Origin: Formicarius rufipectus
Lineage: Eukaryota; Chordata; Aves; Passeriformes; Formicariidae
DNA: 64,000 nt
NCBI GenBank assembly: GCA_013399695.1
Contig: VXAU01001757.1
Span: 1,955,616 to 2,019,615, forward strand
Direction of reading: 5' to 3'
Shown here one piece after another: positions 34,982-47,364 of the stretch. Numbering within the stretch: the first letter of the stretch is position 1; each line of letters begins with the position of its first letter. The notes below the pieces were generated by a model. The model was not told where the DNA came from, ran no database searches, and worked only from the letters and a program-made list of their open reading frames with translations. Position numbers and translations under genes: made by a program.

Positions 34982-37879
34982 AACCAAGCTGCTCCTGCCT
35001 TAGGACACTGACTGCTTTGAATTTGGTTACCACAGTCCTTGTGTACCCCACCCTGGACCAGATGCCTCTCCCTCTCTGCCAGCCCCAGCACCCCCTGGCA
35101 CTGCTGGGCAGAGCTGTTGCTGATGGGAGCTGTGGATGAGCTGTTCCCAGTGGTGTGGAAATGTCCTTCCCCAGCCCAGATGGGTTGGGATAAAACATTG
35201 ACCTTGGCAGCTGCAGACCCTTGAGGGGGGGCTGTGTCCCCCCCCTGCCTGTGCCCACCCCGGCTGGCCTTGGCTGCATGGCTGGCACCACATGGCAGGA
35301 GGTAGTTGTGGGTGAGATGACCCACAGAGGCTTTGGGACACAATGCCAAGGTCCTGGCTTTGCAAGCCAAGCAGATCTTTGTTGAGGAAGCACTGGGGCT
35401 CTCTGCTCCCAGGGCTGGCTCAAGCATCCTAGGGGTTCCTCAGCCTGTGGAGGAACCTGGTGCCCAGCTTGGCAGTGAGATGCACAGCGATGGGAAGAGC
35501 TGGTTACTGGTCAAGTTCTGTGCTGTGACTTTGCCAACTGCTGTTTCTTAGGCATCACCCTTCACCTGGCCATGCCTTGCCTGTCACCTGGATTGGGGGG
35601 GGTGGTCTGTGTGTGTGTGCTGCACTCAGGTTGCTCCAAGGCTGGATGGCTGGGTTAATCCCCATGCCCTCCAGATTGCTCTCCTTTTCCTCTCCCTTGA
35701 AAAAAAAAAGACACTTAAACAGTGGACTCATCCTGTGTTCCCTGAGATGCTGTGATGCTTCAGCCACAGGTTTTTTGCCCTTGATGCCCTCTGGGTGCTG
35801 TTGAGCTGCTTCCTGCATGGCATACTCAGCAGAGAGGTCGCCTCTGCAGGGACTGCTGAGTGTGGGAGAGAGGAGGCTTCCCTCTGCCTTGCCTTTTTAA
35901 GTCATGAAATTTTGGGGCAGAATCCCTTGATTTCACTGCCATGAGCTCAAGGCTGTCAGCAGAGTTGCTACTCCAGCAGCACTTCCCTCTATGGGCTTGC
36001 TGGGGTGAGGGCACGGGTGGGTGTGAGGTCCTGCTTTTGGGGGCTCTGAACAGCAACATGGGATGCAGGGGGGCTGTGCAAAATGCTGCTGCTCCCTCCT
36101 GCCCATGAAGGAGGCAATGGAGGGGTCCTGCTCTCCCTGGGCTGGCTGCAGAATGTGGGGAAGATGATGGCTTTGTCCTGTCAACTGAGCAAAGTGATGG
36201 CCCCAGGTTGTGCCAGCTCCGTCCCCTTGGATATATTTCCCTTACCAAGACAAGTAGTGTGGTGTTTTTCTATTTACTTTTAAAAACTCTTTGTTGTTTC
36301 TTTTTCTTTTTTTCCCCCATGCTCTTCCTCCTTGGCAGGCAGGTTGGGGGGGGAGGAAGCCTTCAGCCAAGCTCTCCATCACATGTCCCTTGTTTTTTGT
36401 GTGTTATTTTTTCCCCACGGCTGCCCTTGCCAAGGGAAGGACATTGTATAGCCGCTGAGACTGGCAGGGGCTGTAATGCTGCCTGCCAATAGCCTCGGTG
36501 TCTGAAAAGGCTTAGGAAATCCAAGCTCTAAATTAGCTCCCAAATCATCCTCTTCCCTTGCTGTGGTTGGATTGCCCTGCAGAGCAAGCCCCGGCTCCCC
36601 GTCTGTTGTGGGGCTCCCCATGGAGTGGCCAGCTCTGCTGCAGGGCTGGGGGGGCTTTGTCTGGAGGGCACAGTGTGGTGGTCCCACCAGGAAGATCCTT
36701 AGCATAGCATGGCTCATGACAAGCTGGAGCACCCTGGGGAGAGGCTGTGGTGGGGGGCAGATTCCTGGTGTCCCTTCACCCAACCTTTGCCACCCTGTCC
36801 CCCTGCCCAGCTCCCTCCTATCTATTATAATCGATGGGCAAGTGTGTTGGGGCTCTTGGCTGTAGTGCTGGAGGGTGGGAGGGGAAGCACAGAGCTGATG
36901 GATGGCTTCCAAAAACCTCCCTGGGGAGGTGGGAGCCCCATCCCGTGCTTGCCCTGAGGATGATGCTGAGAGCAGCCAAGGTCAGGGCATCGCTGACAGC
37001 ACACATGGCTGGGACATCTGGGGCCAGCTGGAGGAGGGGGAGCAGGAGGTATCTGGCTGTGTGTCTGTTGTGGAAGGGGACAACCTGTGCTGTGTCCAGC
37101 TGTTCCCCACAGCACTTCATTTCTGCCCTTGCCAGGTCAGTCAGTGAAGGCAGCAGCTGCTGCTGTGCTGTGACATGGGAGGGGGAGCAGATCTGTGTCC
37201 CTGTGCTCTGCCTGAGCACGATATCCATACAGGGCAGCTCGTTTCCAAGGGTCCTTGAGAGGTGGCTTTGGAGCAGGCAAGCCTAGAAAACAGCTTTGCT
37301 CTCCATGCTGCTGTTCTGCTGGGGCTGTGTCACAGGGTTTCAGTTTTGCTTCTGCTGTCACCTCTCGAGAGAGAAACGGGAAGGGCTCAGCTTTGCTGTG
37401 TCTCCTGGAAATTCAGGCTTCAGCTCTGCAAATGCCCTGCGGTTCTGCTTCCCCCCTGGCACTCCAGCCTTCACACAGAATATAAATTGCTCTTTAAATG
37501 TCTCCAACAACTCTCTGTAGGTGGATTTTAGTCCTCAGGTGCTGTGGGCAGAGCACAGGCATCACGGCTGATCTTCTCTGCTAACCCCAAACCACCCCAG
37601 AAAGGGCTCCTGTGTCTTGTGCTGTGGGGCTTTTTGCATCCTACCTGACTTTGCCTGTGGGTGAGGATGACTGTCGTTCCCCAGAGGGCTGAGCATCACC
37701 AGGGCAGGTTGCTGAGGCTCACTGAGGCCAGGCTGTTGCCACCAATGTCGCTCCTTCTCCAGGCCCTCAGAGGTGGCACGTGCGTCAGAAAACACGAGCT
37801 CTGCAGAGCAGCCTCGGGCGTTGAAGTCTGTCCCCTTCATCCTAACAGCAGCTACCCTGGGAAATAGCAGAGGAAAATT

Positions 37880-38120
37880 CCACTTCTACAGCGATATAAC
37901 TTGGGGTTTGTATTATTTTTTTAAAAGGCTCTGTCAGGCTCCTGCTCTCTCTCCCTCTCCCCCTGCTACGCAGCCGGCTCTGAAGCAGAAGTGATATTTT
38001 CTGCCAATGCAATGATTAGCCTTTCTGCTAATGACCCACGAACAGTGTCCAAAATAAATGAGCCCAACCTGCTCATCTTATTAGCCAAATGATTGCATAG
38101 AAATAGGAAATATCTGCAGA
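37880..38120. promoter_or_regulatory. Candidate conserved non-coding element
   Basis: After a CT-rich tract, the sequence holds 'CTGCCAATGCAATGATTAGC', 'CTTTCTGCTAATGACCCACG' and 'CTTATTAGCCAAATGATTGC'. ATTA/TAAT and ATGATT words are clustered and there is no repeat match. Confidence 0.38.
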
Positions 38121-39360
38121 AACAGCTTAGGCAGCTGGAATTTGGAAGTGTGGTGGTGTCACTGCTCAAAGTATGGAGAGGAGCCATATGTCTGCAAAAA
38201 GCTGGTTCTCTGTGGAGTGGGGAAGAGCCTCTGTGTTAAGGAAGTGATTCTGTTCACCCCCTGCTCCCCATTTTGTGAGGTGACTGTGCAGGGCCAGAGC
38301 TGTGGCTGTTCCCAAGCCCTGCAGATTTCTGGGGCTGAGTAGCTGGGGACAAGCAGGTATTTCTCCTCCTGTCGTCCTTGTTTAGTTTGTGGCTTCCCTC
38401 ATCCTTCAGATGGCAGGCAGCAGCTCTGGACTGTTGGTCAGGAGATCAGCTGATGTGGTAACTGGCACTAAACTGCTCTTCAGGAGTTGTTCTTGTGTCC
38501 TTCAGCCTCTTCCCAGTGCACAAAGCAAGGTTGTGGAGCATCTTTGTTTCGCATGGGGAGGGACAAGAAGCAGAACAGCAAGAGGTGGAGGCACAGGGAG
38601 GTTTCTGCAGAGAAGGGAGATGAAAGGGGGCTCCTGTGATTCCCCTCAGATCATGGTGATGTTGAAGTAAAACAAGAGCTCTCTTTGGGAGTGGATTTCA
38701 GGCTCAGTGTAAATGTAGGAGAGAAATGGGGCTGGCAGAAGGAGAAGGTTGCAGCATGAGGAGGGAATATATGGAGAAACTGGAGGGCTGTGTGTTCCTG
38801 ATTTTGGGAACAGCTTGACTGGGAGGTGAGTTCAGGTTTGTCTCCCTGGTCAGTGCATAGGTGTCTCAATAGGTCTCTTGCCAGCTGCAAGACCTGACCC
38901 TGAGTGGGGTGACAGAGGGTGTGGCTGTCCTGGAGAAGGGCTCTGGGGGTTGAGACAAGCCCTGAATGCTTGACCCAGTATCTTTGAAGCTGTGTCACAT
39001 CAGAGGATCTGTGCAATCTCATGTCTTGTGTGATAGCAGAGAAAAATGCCCTTGTTCCTTGTCCCTTCGAGCAAGGGCATCTGGAGACCTGTCTCACAAT
39101 GCACCAGTCCTAAAAATTGCTGAGGAGGGCGAAGTCCTCCCCCTCCAGGACCCTGTGCACACACCATATGCTTCCCTGACCTTCTCCACAGGACAGCTGA
39201 CGTGAGCTCCCACATGTCTTCTCCCTTGTTCAGCATCTCAGCTCGTGGGGTCCTGTCAGCCCCTCAGCACTGTTGGGTGTGTGTCCCCCACCAGGACCCT
39301 TCAGCAGCTGACATGACCAAAACCATGGTATTTTATATCTCTGTATCTGTGTGTGCATGT

Positions 39361-39385
39361 ATACCTATGGAATATATATAGGTAT
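39361..39385. repeat. AT-rich inverted repeat
   Basis: ATACCTAT (39361-39368) and ATAGGTAT (39378-39385) are exact reverse complements around an AT spacer, within a TATA/TGTG-rich low-complexity stretch (39338-39400). Confidence 0.65.
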
Positions 39386-40109
39386 GTGTATATTTATTTT
39401 TGCCTGAGCTGGGATCTCAAGGGTGTCATGTATAGAAATAAGAACACAGCTTTAATTTTCAATTTAACTACATTCATATGTAGCTAGTTCATTACTCTTT
39501 TCTGTTTTCTGCAGACAAATTCTGCCTTGAACTTCTTTCTTCCTTTCCTAATTAGTGGGGAAATTGCTAATTGTGCATTTTTTTGGTAGTGTGGTTTTTT
39601 TTTTTTCTGGGAAGTTTCAGGTTTAAACGATTATCTGTGCTGGAAAACATCCTGACAGTGCAAATATTGAAAACTGGAACATGAAGTGGATGAGCCAGTG
39701 ACCCTGGCTATCCTTACACCCCTCGGTGCCTTTGGTTGCACTGAACCTCCTGGAATGCTGCCCTGGAATGGTCCCTGGGGAGGGGGATGAGGATGGCCCA
39801 TTCACCTGCACGCCCCGGGCTGTGGGAGTCAGCTCTGCTGATTTTTCATTGTCACTTTTTTAAACAAGTTTTTCAGGTTAAGGCTGAAGTGGTTTGGTTG
39901 TGGAAGGTGTGGTGTGTTGTGATCGCAGGGTGGGTTTTGTTTGTTTGGATTTTTTTGTTTGTTTCATTTTCCGATTTATTTTTTTGTTTGCCACTTGGGG
40001 AGTTGCTTTTTCAGTACCTCAACCCTGTCGATGGCACTGCCATCCATTGGGACACTCTAGGGAGCACTGCCTTTCTCAAGGGCTTTGCAGGATGAAGATT
40101 ACTTTTCCA

Positions 40110-40275
40110 TAGGATATGTGTAGTGGAAGGGATCTGGAGAGGTCATTAAATCCATGTCTCTGCCCTCGAGCAGGATCAATAACCCTTTGTCACAGGTGAT
40201 GGATGTTTCTCTATCCTGTTCTGCAAGACTTCCCAGTCCCCATGGGCAGCTGTTCCAGCCTGCCCTGTCTGATGT
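40110..40275 (-). mobile_element. Old, diverged CR1 fragment
   Basis: The segments 'GGAGAGGTCATTAAATCC', 'GCAGGATCAATAACCCTTTG' and 'CCCCATGGGCAGCTGTTCCA' follow the order of a reversed CR1 3' region. Substitutions and small gaps are many. It is clearly older than the copies with clean tails, and the boundaries are rough. Confidence 0.6.
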
Positions 40276-41599
40276 GGGTTGGGGCTTGGACTGCAGCTGA
40301 CCTGGGGACGAGCAGCCCCATCAGTGCTCTGCCTTCAGCCAACGTTGGGACAGCCAGGGATTTCAGAAAACTTTTGCAAAGTCGGGACTGATTCAAATAA
40401 GCAGGAGCTTTGAAGTGATTGATGGAAACCCTTTTCCTGTAAATATTTTGCTCTGAGGATTTTGCTGCAAGTCCCTGGCTCCTGGCAGTGAGCAGGGCTG
40501 GCATCCCCCCAGGGTTGTGTGACTGGAGGGCTACCAATGCCACAGCTTTGTAAGAGCAGGGCCTGGGCACTTTTAGTTTTCTTTCCAAGCTTGAACAGTG
40601 GGATGTGCCTGTGTTCCATGTTGCCACATCTGTTCCTTTCTCTCCAGCCACTTGTTCCCTAGGAAATGCCCACTGGTGTGGAAAGCCTGGCCAGGAGCCC
40701 CATGGGGAGGCTGGGATGAGCCTTGGCAGGACCGTGCCTCCTTGGCTGCAAGTGAAGCTCCTGGTGAACAGCATCTTGGTGCTGTATGCCATTGCTCAGG
40801 TGGTGACTAGCAAAGAGCTCAGCAGCTTTCTGGTCCTCTCTGGTACCGCTCTGGTGTGTGGGGCACTGATTTCACCTGGTCTTAGATCCAAGTGCTCCCC
40901 AGATTGCCTCACCTTGGTGTTCTCCACATTAACTGTGTCCTGGGCTCCCTGAGTTGGGGAGTTGTCCAAGCCATGGACCAGAAAGGCTGAACCACCAAGT
41001 TCCCATGACTCTGTGCAACATTGTAGGGACTCAGCTCTTTTTTGGCTTCCTTTGTTCTGTGGGAAATCAGTCTATTATGACCAAAATAGCCCAAAAGAAG
41101 GTCAGATGTTGAGGACAGCAGCTGAGTGCCTGGAGACCCAGGAGGCTTTTTCTTGGAGCAAGGGGAGGGCTTGAAAGACAGAGGAGTTTGTGCAGGTCGG
41201 TGCTGCCTCTTGAAGGATTCTCCTTCTCCTTGCCACGCAGGGGAGACTCTCTGGGGACACACGGCTGGATCTTCATCTCCCATTCATGCTTTCCCCTCAG
41301 GCAAAGCTGTCGCCTCTGCAGGAGGCCAGGAGGCTCCGAAGATGGGAGCATTGCATAAACTGGGCTTAATTTAGATTAGGTGTGAAGTCAGGCCAGCCCG
41401 CAGGACAGGCATCATATCAGGGAGAGCTGTGATGGAGCTGGGTGGAAGGTTGTTTTCCTGCCTCCTACCAGCTAAAAACAAACTGTTGGGGGATGCCTGT
41501 GCATGGTGGGTGGAGTGAACAAAGCAGAGCTCGATACCAACTCCCTGCACCAGGAACAGCTAACATGGAGTGGAGAGGAACTTTATGAGCCCAAAGGTG

Positions 41600-41760
41600 T
41601 GGGCAGAAGGGTTTTATTAGCTGTATTTGAAACATTTTGTCTCAATTCCCCTTTAGCTGTGGAATCTAACTGTATTTTAGCTTTTAATTTAGATTTCCAA
41701 AACAGGCCTGTCAAATTGGTAAAAGGAAATTTGATTAGAAAATGGCAGCAGGATTGAGGT
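41600..41760. promoter_or_regulatory. Candidate conserved non-coding element
   Basis: 'GGGTTTTATTAGCTGTATTT', 'CTGTATTTTAGCTTTTAATT' and 'GGAAATTTGATTAGAAAATG' form a repeat-free AT-rich block. Confidence 0.28.
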
Positions 41761-42419
41761 CTTTGTTTTTGTCTGCACGCTGTTTGGCTTGGAGTTCTCT
41801 CTTAACCAAAAATACCCCCTTGGAAAGTAAGTTTTAGCTAATCAACACTTTACAACTGTGGAAAAAAGAATAGGGAACAGAGCTGGAAGATTCCTGCCAC
41901 CACCTCGTGGCTGCCCCCGCAATTGGGACCGGGATAATCGGGCTGTGGGGCTGTGGTGACATAGGGAGTAGCTTGGAGACTGGAGGGAACAAGGGCCACA
42001 GAAGATCAGGATGGCTTTGTGCCTTCCCCTCTCCTCTCCTGCCATTCCCAGGTCTTGGTTCAGCTCTTTGAACTCCCTGAAGACATCAGTGGCTGAGCCC
42101 TGGAATGGCTCCAGGAGCCTGGGTTAATGGGGGGCTGTGAGGCTGATTTGGGGTGAGGTGCAGAGCTCTGCCCTGCCCACTAACCCCACAGCACCGTGGT
42201 GTGCCAGTGTCTAGCCCTGGACTGGGTGGGAACACATTCCAGAGGAAGGATGAAGAAAGTAGTTAAGCAATGTTGTTGAACACTCTCTGGTAACAGCCTG
42301 TGGAGGGCTGGAGAACCGGGGACTGCCATATGAGGAAGGTTTTGGTGTTGGGGGGCAGCTTTCCTTGCACAGTGCCCTGGTTTGAAGCCTGGGAGCAGCA
42401 GAGGGCTGGCTCCATCCTC

Positions 42420-42660
42420 AGCTGGTCCCCGCCTGCCATCGGCGGCTGGATCGCTCCGCAATTATTCACAGATGCTGCAATTAGGCTCGAGCCGCCGTGT
42501 CAAAAACCTGACGGCGGCAGGGAGGGGGTTATTAGCCTTTTATTACCCATTTACCCAGATATCCCGGCTAATCAGCTTTCAGATGGGGAGAATTAATTGG
42601 TTTCGATTGGAGCACCCGGCGTGTGTAATTGAAATGAATTCCTGTCCAAATGGGCCCTTT
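42420..42660. promoter_or_regulatory. Candidate conserved non-coding element (enhancer-like) with GC hairpin
   Basis: A CpG-containing stretch with the inverted repeat GCCGCCGT / ACGGCGGC (42491-42498, 42511-42518) leads into a run of homeodomain-type words: ATTAGCC, TATTACCC, GGCTAATCAG, GAATTAATTGG and GTAATTGAAATG. This mixture of retained CpGs and dense AT motifs differs from the surrounding decayed intron and is typical of conserved enhancers. No direct evidence of conservation is available here. Confidence 0.42.
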
Positions 42661-43489
42661 CTCTTGGCTGGGGAGGGGGAGCTGCAGCCACACCCTCCAG
42701 AGAGGCGCTGCTGGGCTGGGGTGAGATGGGAAGGAGCTCTTGTTTCTCCAGGCACTCCAAACCCTCAGCTTCCAGCTGGGATGAGGTTGTGAGTCCCAGA
42801 TTGGCTCAGTCCCTTGTAGTGTACCAGGGAGCTTGGCAGGTCATCTTGGTGGCATCCACACGGCATCACTGCCGCGCTTGCTGCTGGCTTCTCTGCTTTG
42901 CTCCCGTCGTCTTTGATGTTCTGCATCCATTGAGTTAAAAGAGAAAGAAAAAAGGGACTTGAATTGCAGGTGCTTTGGGATGGGGACTGTCCCCTGGATG
43001 TGCAGAGCTCTCCAGAGCTGGGGGTGCAAGGGGCTTTTGGGAAGATGCAAACTCTGCTCTTCCCCTCCCAGCCTGGCAGCAGAATGCCCTGTGCTCCCTT
43101 CTCTCAAGGAGATCGCTTGTCTCCTGTCCTCCAGAAAACAAATAAAAAAACCCGACAGATCCGATGCGTTCCCACCCTTTTAAATCCCCAGCTTTCAACT
43201 GATACAGCAAGAGGGCTGGGTGAACTTTGGGCGAGACAACTTAGCGTGGTCCAGCGTGCTGTGGAACAGAAAGAGTTTGTGGACCCACGGGTGTGTAGGC
43301 AATGAATGTGTGAGCAGTGGGTGTGAGAGCTCTCCAGTGGGTTTGCTTTGCCACTGTGCTGAGCCCCGAGGTGGTTTGGTGGTATCACATGGAGAGCTGG
43401 GTATGGGAACTCCGTGGGAACTCCCGTGTCCTTGGGCAGGGAGCTGAAAAAGCTCTGAAAGACCTGATAAATTTTTATCCCTGTGCGAG

Positions 43490-43555
43490 GTTCAGGTGAA
43501 GTTAATGGGAGTTAAGTGTGTGGTTAAGTGCTGTACTTAACTGGGCTCTTAATAG
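43490..43555. repeat. Old interspersed repeat, copy 1
   Basis: 'GTTAATGGGAGTTAAGTGTG' followed by 'TGGTTAAGTGCTGTACTTAA' shares its core (GTTAAGTGTGTGGTTAAG) and its preceding 'TAATGGGA' with the copy at 47365-47440. The 'AATGGGA...TTAAGC..GTGCTTAAG' layout resembles an old repeat I have seen in bird and turtle genomes. I cannot name the family. Confidence 0.5.
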
Positions 43556-44379
43556 CCTGCTGGGAATAGCTGTGGTGTTTTGGGAGAGGAGGCTTGTGCA
43601 GTTGCTGAGCTCTTGGATATTTTCTTTAAGTGGAAGTCTTGGATTTGCCTGCTCTGTGATGCATGAGGAGCAGTGACTTTCTCAAATTGTTTATAGGATT
43701 GTATTAGCAAGTTGATAAAACTTCGGGTTTTGTTTGGGTTATGTTTGTTTCTTTGTTTTGGTTTTCTTTTGGTTTATGTTTGTTTGGGAAATTTTTTCCC
43801 CTCTGGTATGCGATACCTCAGTTAGCAGTGAACGCTCCTTTAATTACGGTAAGGCAGGATTGGTTTCTTTTGGTTTGTTTTTTTTTCCTTTTTATTTTTG
43901 TAACACAATAAACTGGATTGTTCCCAAAGCAGCTGCCAGATGTGGGGTCAGCAAAAAAAACCTTTAACCCCCCCACACACACCAAAATGAGTTCTTTTCC
44001 TCCATTCCTGCATGCACAGTAGCACCTTCCCATCTTCTCCTCGCTCCAGAAATTGCTTGAGATGTCCATAAATAAATGCTAAAGCCCCTTTTCCAGCCTC
44101 TCACTTCTCTTCACCCTGGGTAAAGCAGCACCACCCACCAGTGAGGAGGAGTCCTGGTGCACCACTGGGGATTGGAGGTGTTCGGCTCTTCCAAGAAATT
44201 CCTGCTCCTTAATGCTGTGGTGAATTTTTCCACCTTAGCCATGTTTTCTGGACAACTGGCCAAGGGCTGGGAGCCCTCAGAAATGGGCTGGTTAATTGAG
44301 CAGAAAGGGTGCTGTACTGTTTCCCTCTTGGGCGCCTGGGAGCTGGAGGCACAATGTGAATTGTGTTCGTGTTCCCTCA

Positions 44380-44690
44380 CCCGGAGATGTGCATCTCTTA
44401 TTAGATTAATTTTTTTCTAATATATGCAGAATATACAGTAGGAACAGCATTAATTTGCACTAATGGTTGTGAGATCCATTGAGAATTAAATGCATTTTTT
44501 GTAAATTAGTGAGGAAGCGGATAAACACAATTATTAAAAAAACAAGCAAAGGTACTTTTGCAACAGGAGTACGTGTTTGTCATTTATCTGACAAGTGTTC
44601 TTTACCTTTAATTATATTTCATCACTTCATAGCAAATGCTCTGCTGGTGGATGTTGTAATAATCCTCCTAATTTGAAACTTTGCTGTAGC
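44380..44690. promoter_or_regulatory. Candidate conserved non-coding element
   Basis: This is AT-rich unique sequence with 'TTATTAGATTAATTTTTTTC', 'CAGCATTAATTTGCACTAAT', 'TTTACCTTTAATTATATTTC' and 'AATCCTCCTAATTTGAAAC'. It ends just before a CR1 copy and contains no repeat itself. Confidence 0.38.
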
Positions 44691-44782
44691 AGTTGTTAAA
44701 CCTTTGTTTGGAAGAGAGGAAAGGCAGCTGGGTAGATCTGGGGTACTGCAGTGGCTGTGAATTCAGGAGGTTCCAAGATAAG

Positions 44783-44936
44783 TGCCTTCCATTCCTGGAA
44801 GTATTCAAGGCCAGAATGGATGGGGCTCTGGGAAACCTGGTCTAGTGGAAGATGTCCCTGCCCATGGCAGAGGGGTGGAATTAGGTGGTCTCTAATGTCT
44901 ATTCCAACCCAAACTGTTCTGTGATTCTGTGACCTG
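44783..44936 (+). mobile_element. CR1 LINE 3' fragment
   Basis: 'CCTGGAAGTATTCAAGGCCA', 'GGTCTAGTGGAAGATGTCCC', 'GGTCTCTAATGTCTATTCC' and the terminal 'CTGTTCTGTGATTCTGTGA' identify the 3' end of a sense CR1. A long minus-strand open frame (44696-45529) runs through it by chance. Confidence 0.92.
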
Positions 44937-46439
44937 CATTGGTTTTTTTGGGGGACACTGATTGGAGATGCTGTGCTTTTACTCAGGAGGTCTGGAATTA
45001 GCCTGAGGTCAAGGCTCCTAAAAGATGTGCAGCTTCTCTGAGTTATATCCTTTTTTAATTTGAGCGCTGATCTGCGTCCTTCTTTCATTGTACCACTTTC
45101 ATACATGTTTTGCTGTGATAACCCTGTGATGTTCTTCCAGTTGGGGCCAGTTGGCCACCAATTTGACTTCATCAGATGCTGAAGTGAATATTCTGCCTTT
45201 TTTTTTTTCTCTGGAGGAGAAGGCACCAGCTTGAGCAGAAGCTGTGGTGGTGGTTGTGGCCTCCACCAGGCTGTGAGGGAAATGCCAGCATAAGTAGCTC
45301 TGGGAAAACAGAGTGGTGTGGCTTGTCCTGTGTATCCAGGGGGCATCATGTTGGCTGCTCTCACTGTGGATGAAACACCTGTGTGGGCAAAGCTCAGGGC
45401 AGGAAAGGCTGGAAAAGCCCCATGAGATGTTCTAGCAGGCAGCACTGCCTGCCTCCAAAGCAGGAGTGATGTGCAGGTGAGGCAGGTTTGGGCTCCCATG
45501 GCATTATCTGTCCCTGCCCAGGGGTGCACAGGTGACCCTGCAGGGCTGGTGGAGGGGTCTGATTCAGAGGAGGTGCTCCTAAAGTGCCCTTCTGTGCTGT
45601 AGGTGGGAGGAGAGGTGGGGCAGGGGTGTGTTCCCCAGTAGCATCAGGCAAAGCTTCTATTACTGGTGATTTCACTGAAATGAAGTTGAAACTGAGCCTT
45701 CGAGGACTTTGTTGCTTTTCTCCCTCATTTGGGAACATATTAGGAACACACACAGCCTGTTTGGTGGCCCTCCTTGATACGGGGGGATTCCCATTTGCAC
45801 TTCCCCTGGCAGAATCTGCCTTTGCTGGGATGTGACCACAGGGCAGCTCTTTTGGGATGCTCCTTGCCTGAGCCAGGTCCCAGCAGATGGTTGGGGTTTG
45901 GACTCTGTGCTGAGGGCAGTGCAGAGAGATGCACTGTGTGGGTGCTGGATCTCTGCTGGCTGGTTTGAGGGACTTTCCTTTAGCCCCATGTTTGACTGGA
46001 AGGTGCTTTGTGTGTTAGTACAGCCCTGGGTGCTTTTTACCTGCAGTTCATGACAGTTTTGGTCATGAAGCCTCACCTGTGCTGCGAGAGAGAGACAGAG
46101 GATGAGGGAGGTAAACTTTTATTTGAAAGTTAGGTTGGTTGCTCTTATTTCAGGTGAATTTTCCCTCCCCTTTGGAATACAGCTGACATGCCATTCAGGT
46201 ACTGTGTGTGTAAATGAGCTAAGCAGGATGAACATGTGCAGGGATCTCTCCTTGGCTCAGTGGAGATGGAGCTCTGTGAAACTTCTTGGGAGGGAAAAAA
46301 TCCCACAAAACTGTTGTTTTAGTCTCAGCTTTGTACTTGTAGACTTTGCCCACATTAGGGAAACATGAGCATGAACACATGAGACCTTATGAATTTTAAA
46401 ATCTTCCCTCTCCGAGGGCAAGCTCTGGGTTAGCAGGTC

Positions 46440-46635
46440 AGCCCATTCAGGTGAACCGTTTAGAATGCATTAAAATCACAATTTATGCAATCTGTGCCCG
46501 GGCTTTAAAAAGAGCCAGCAATCAGGTGCTTAATATAGTCACCTCCAACCCTCCTCTTTCAGCTCGCTACAAATAAATGCCTTTTTTTTTTTACATCATA
46601 AAAATGGATTAGGAGTCATTTTGAATTGTTATCCT
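46440..46635. promoter_or_regulatory. Candidate conserved non-coding element
   Basis: 'TTAGAATGCATTAAAATCAC', 'AATTTATGCAATCTGTGCCC' and 'AAATGGATTAGGAGTCATTT' form an AT-rich block free of repeats. A short poly-T tract lies at about 46581-46591. Confidence 0.33.
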
Positions 46636-47364
46636 TAGCAAGATGTGCAGCTCGGGATGTGCAGGCATGTTGGTTGTGATTGAGGGTTGTGTGTTCTGGT
46701 GCTTGCATACAGCCAGTGCCTGGGAGACCTTTCAAATAAACATTTACTGGAACATCACATCGCATGTCTGAGCAGCGCAGAAAGGCTGATTGGCAGGTTC
46801 TCTCCTCCTGTTGTTTCCCTTCTTGGATGAAACAGCAAAACAAAATTGAGCATGGTTTAAAAAAAAATAAAATTATATGGAAATGTGACTTTTTGTCTGA
46901 CTTGCTATTTTTTTTGAACGTGGAAGAGTCAGATTTTAAAGTTATGGTTCCCACAGCAACTGTAACTCTCATAGCTTGTGCTTGTGCTATACTTTACAGG
47001 ACTGTATATGCTATTAAATTTATGCCCCCTGTGTGTATGTACAGCATGGCATGAGGATCTGCATGGGCTGGATGGAGTAATCTTGTGGGAACCCTTCCTC
47101 CTAAACCCTTGGGTCACATCCTACACTCCTTCCACCACTATAAACCCATTCAGAGAAGGTGGCTCACAGGTGCTGTCACCTCTGGGCAAGGTCAGGTGAT
47201 GCAGTTATGGTAACAATACCACCAGAAGACAGTGTCCCATCATGTCTGGAGCTCAGTGATGTTGTGAAAGAGGAAAAAAGATGTAATGTAGTTCTCTTTG
47301 GGCAATTCAAGGAGCCATCCCTGCTCAGCAAAGCGCTGAGGCGTGTGCTATGGGCTTGTGGACT

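Noticed and set aside
44696..45529. 277-codon minus-strand open frame
   Set aside because: The longest open frame, but its C-terminal third translates an antisense CR1 tail (44783-44936). It has no recognisable domain, and long chance frames are expected in GC-rich avian introns.
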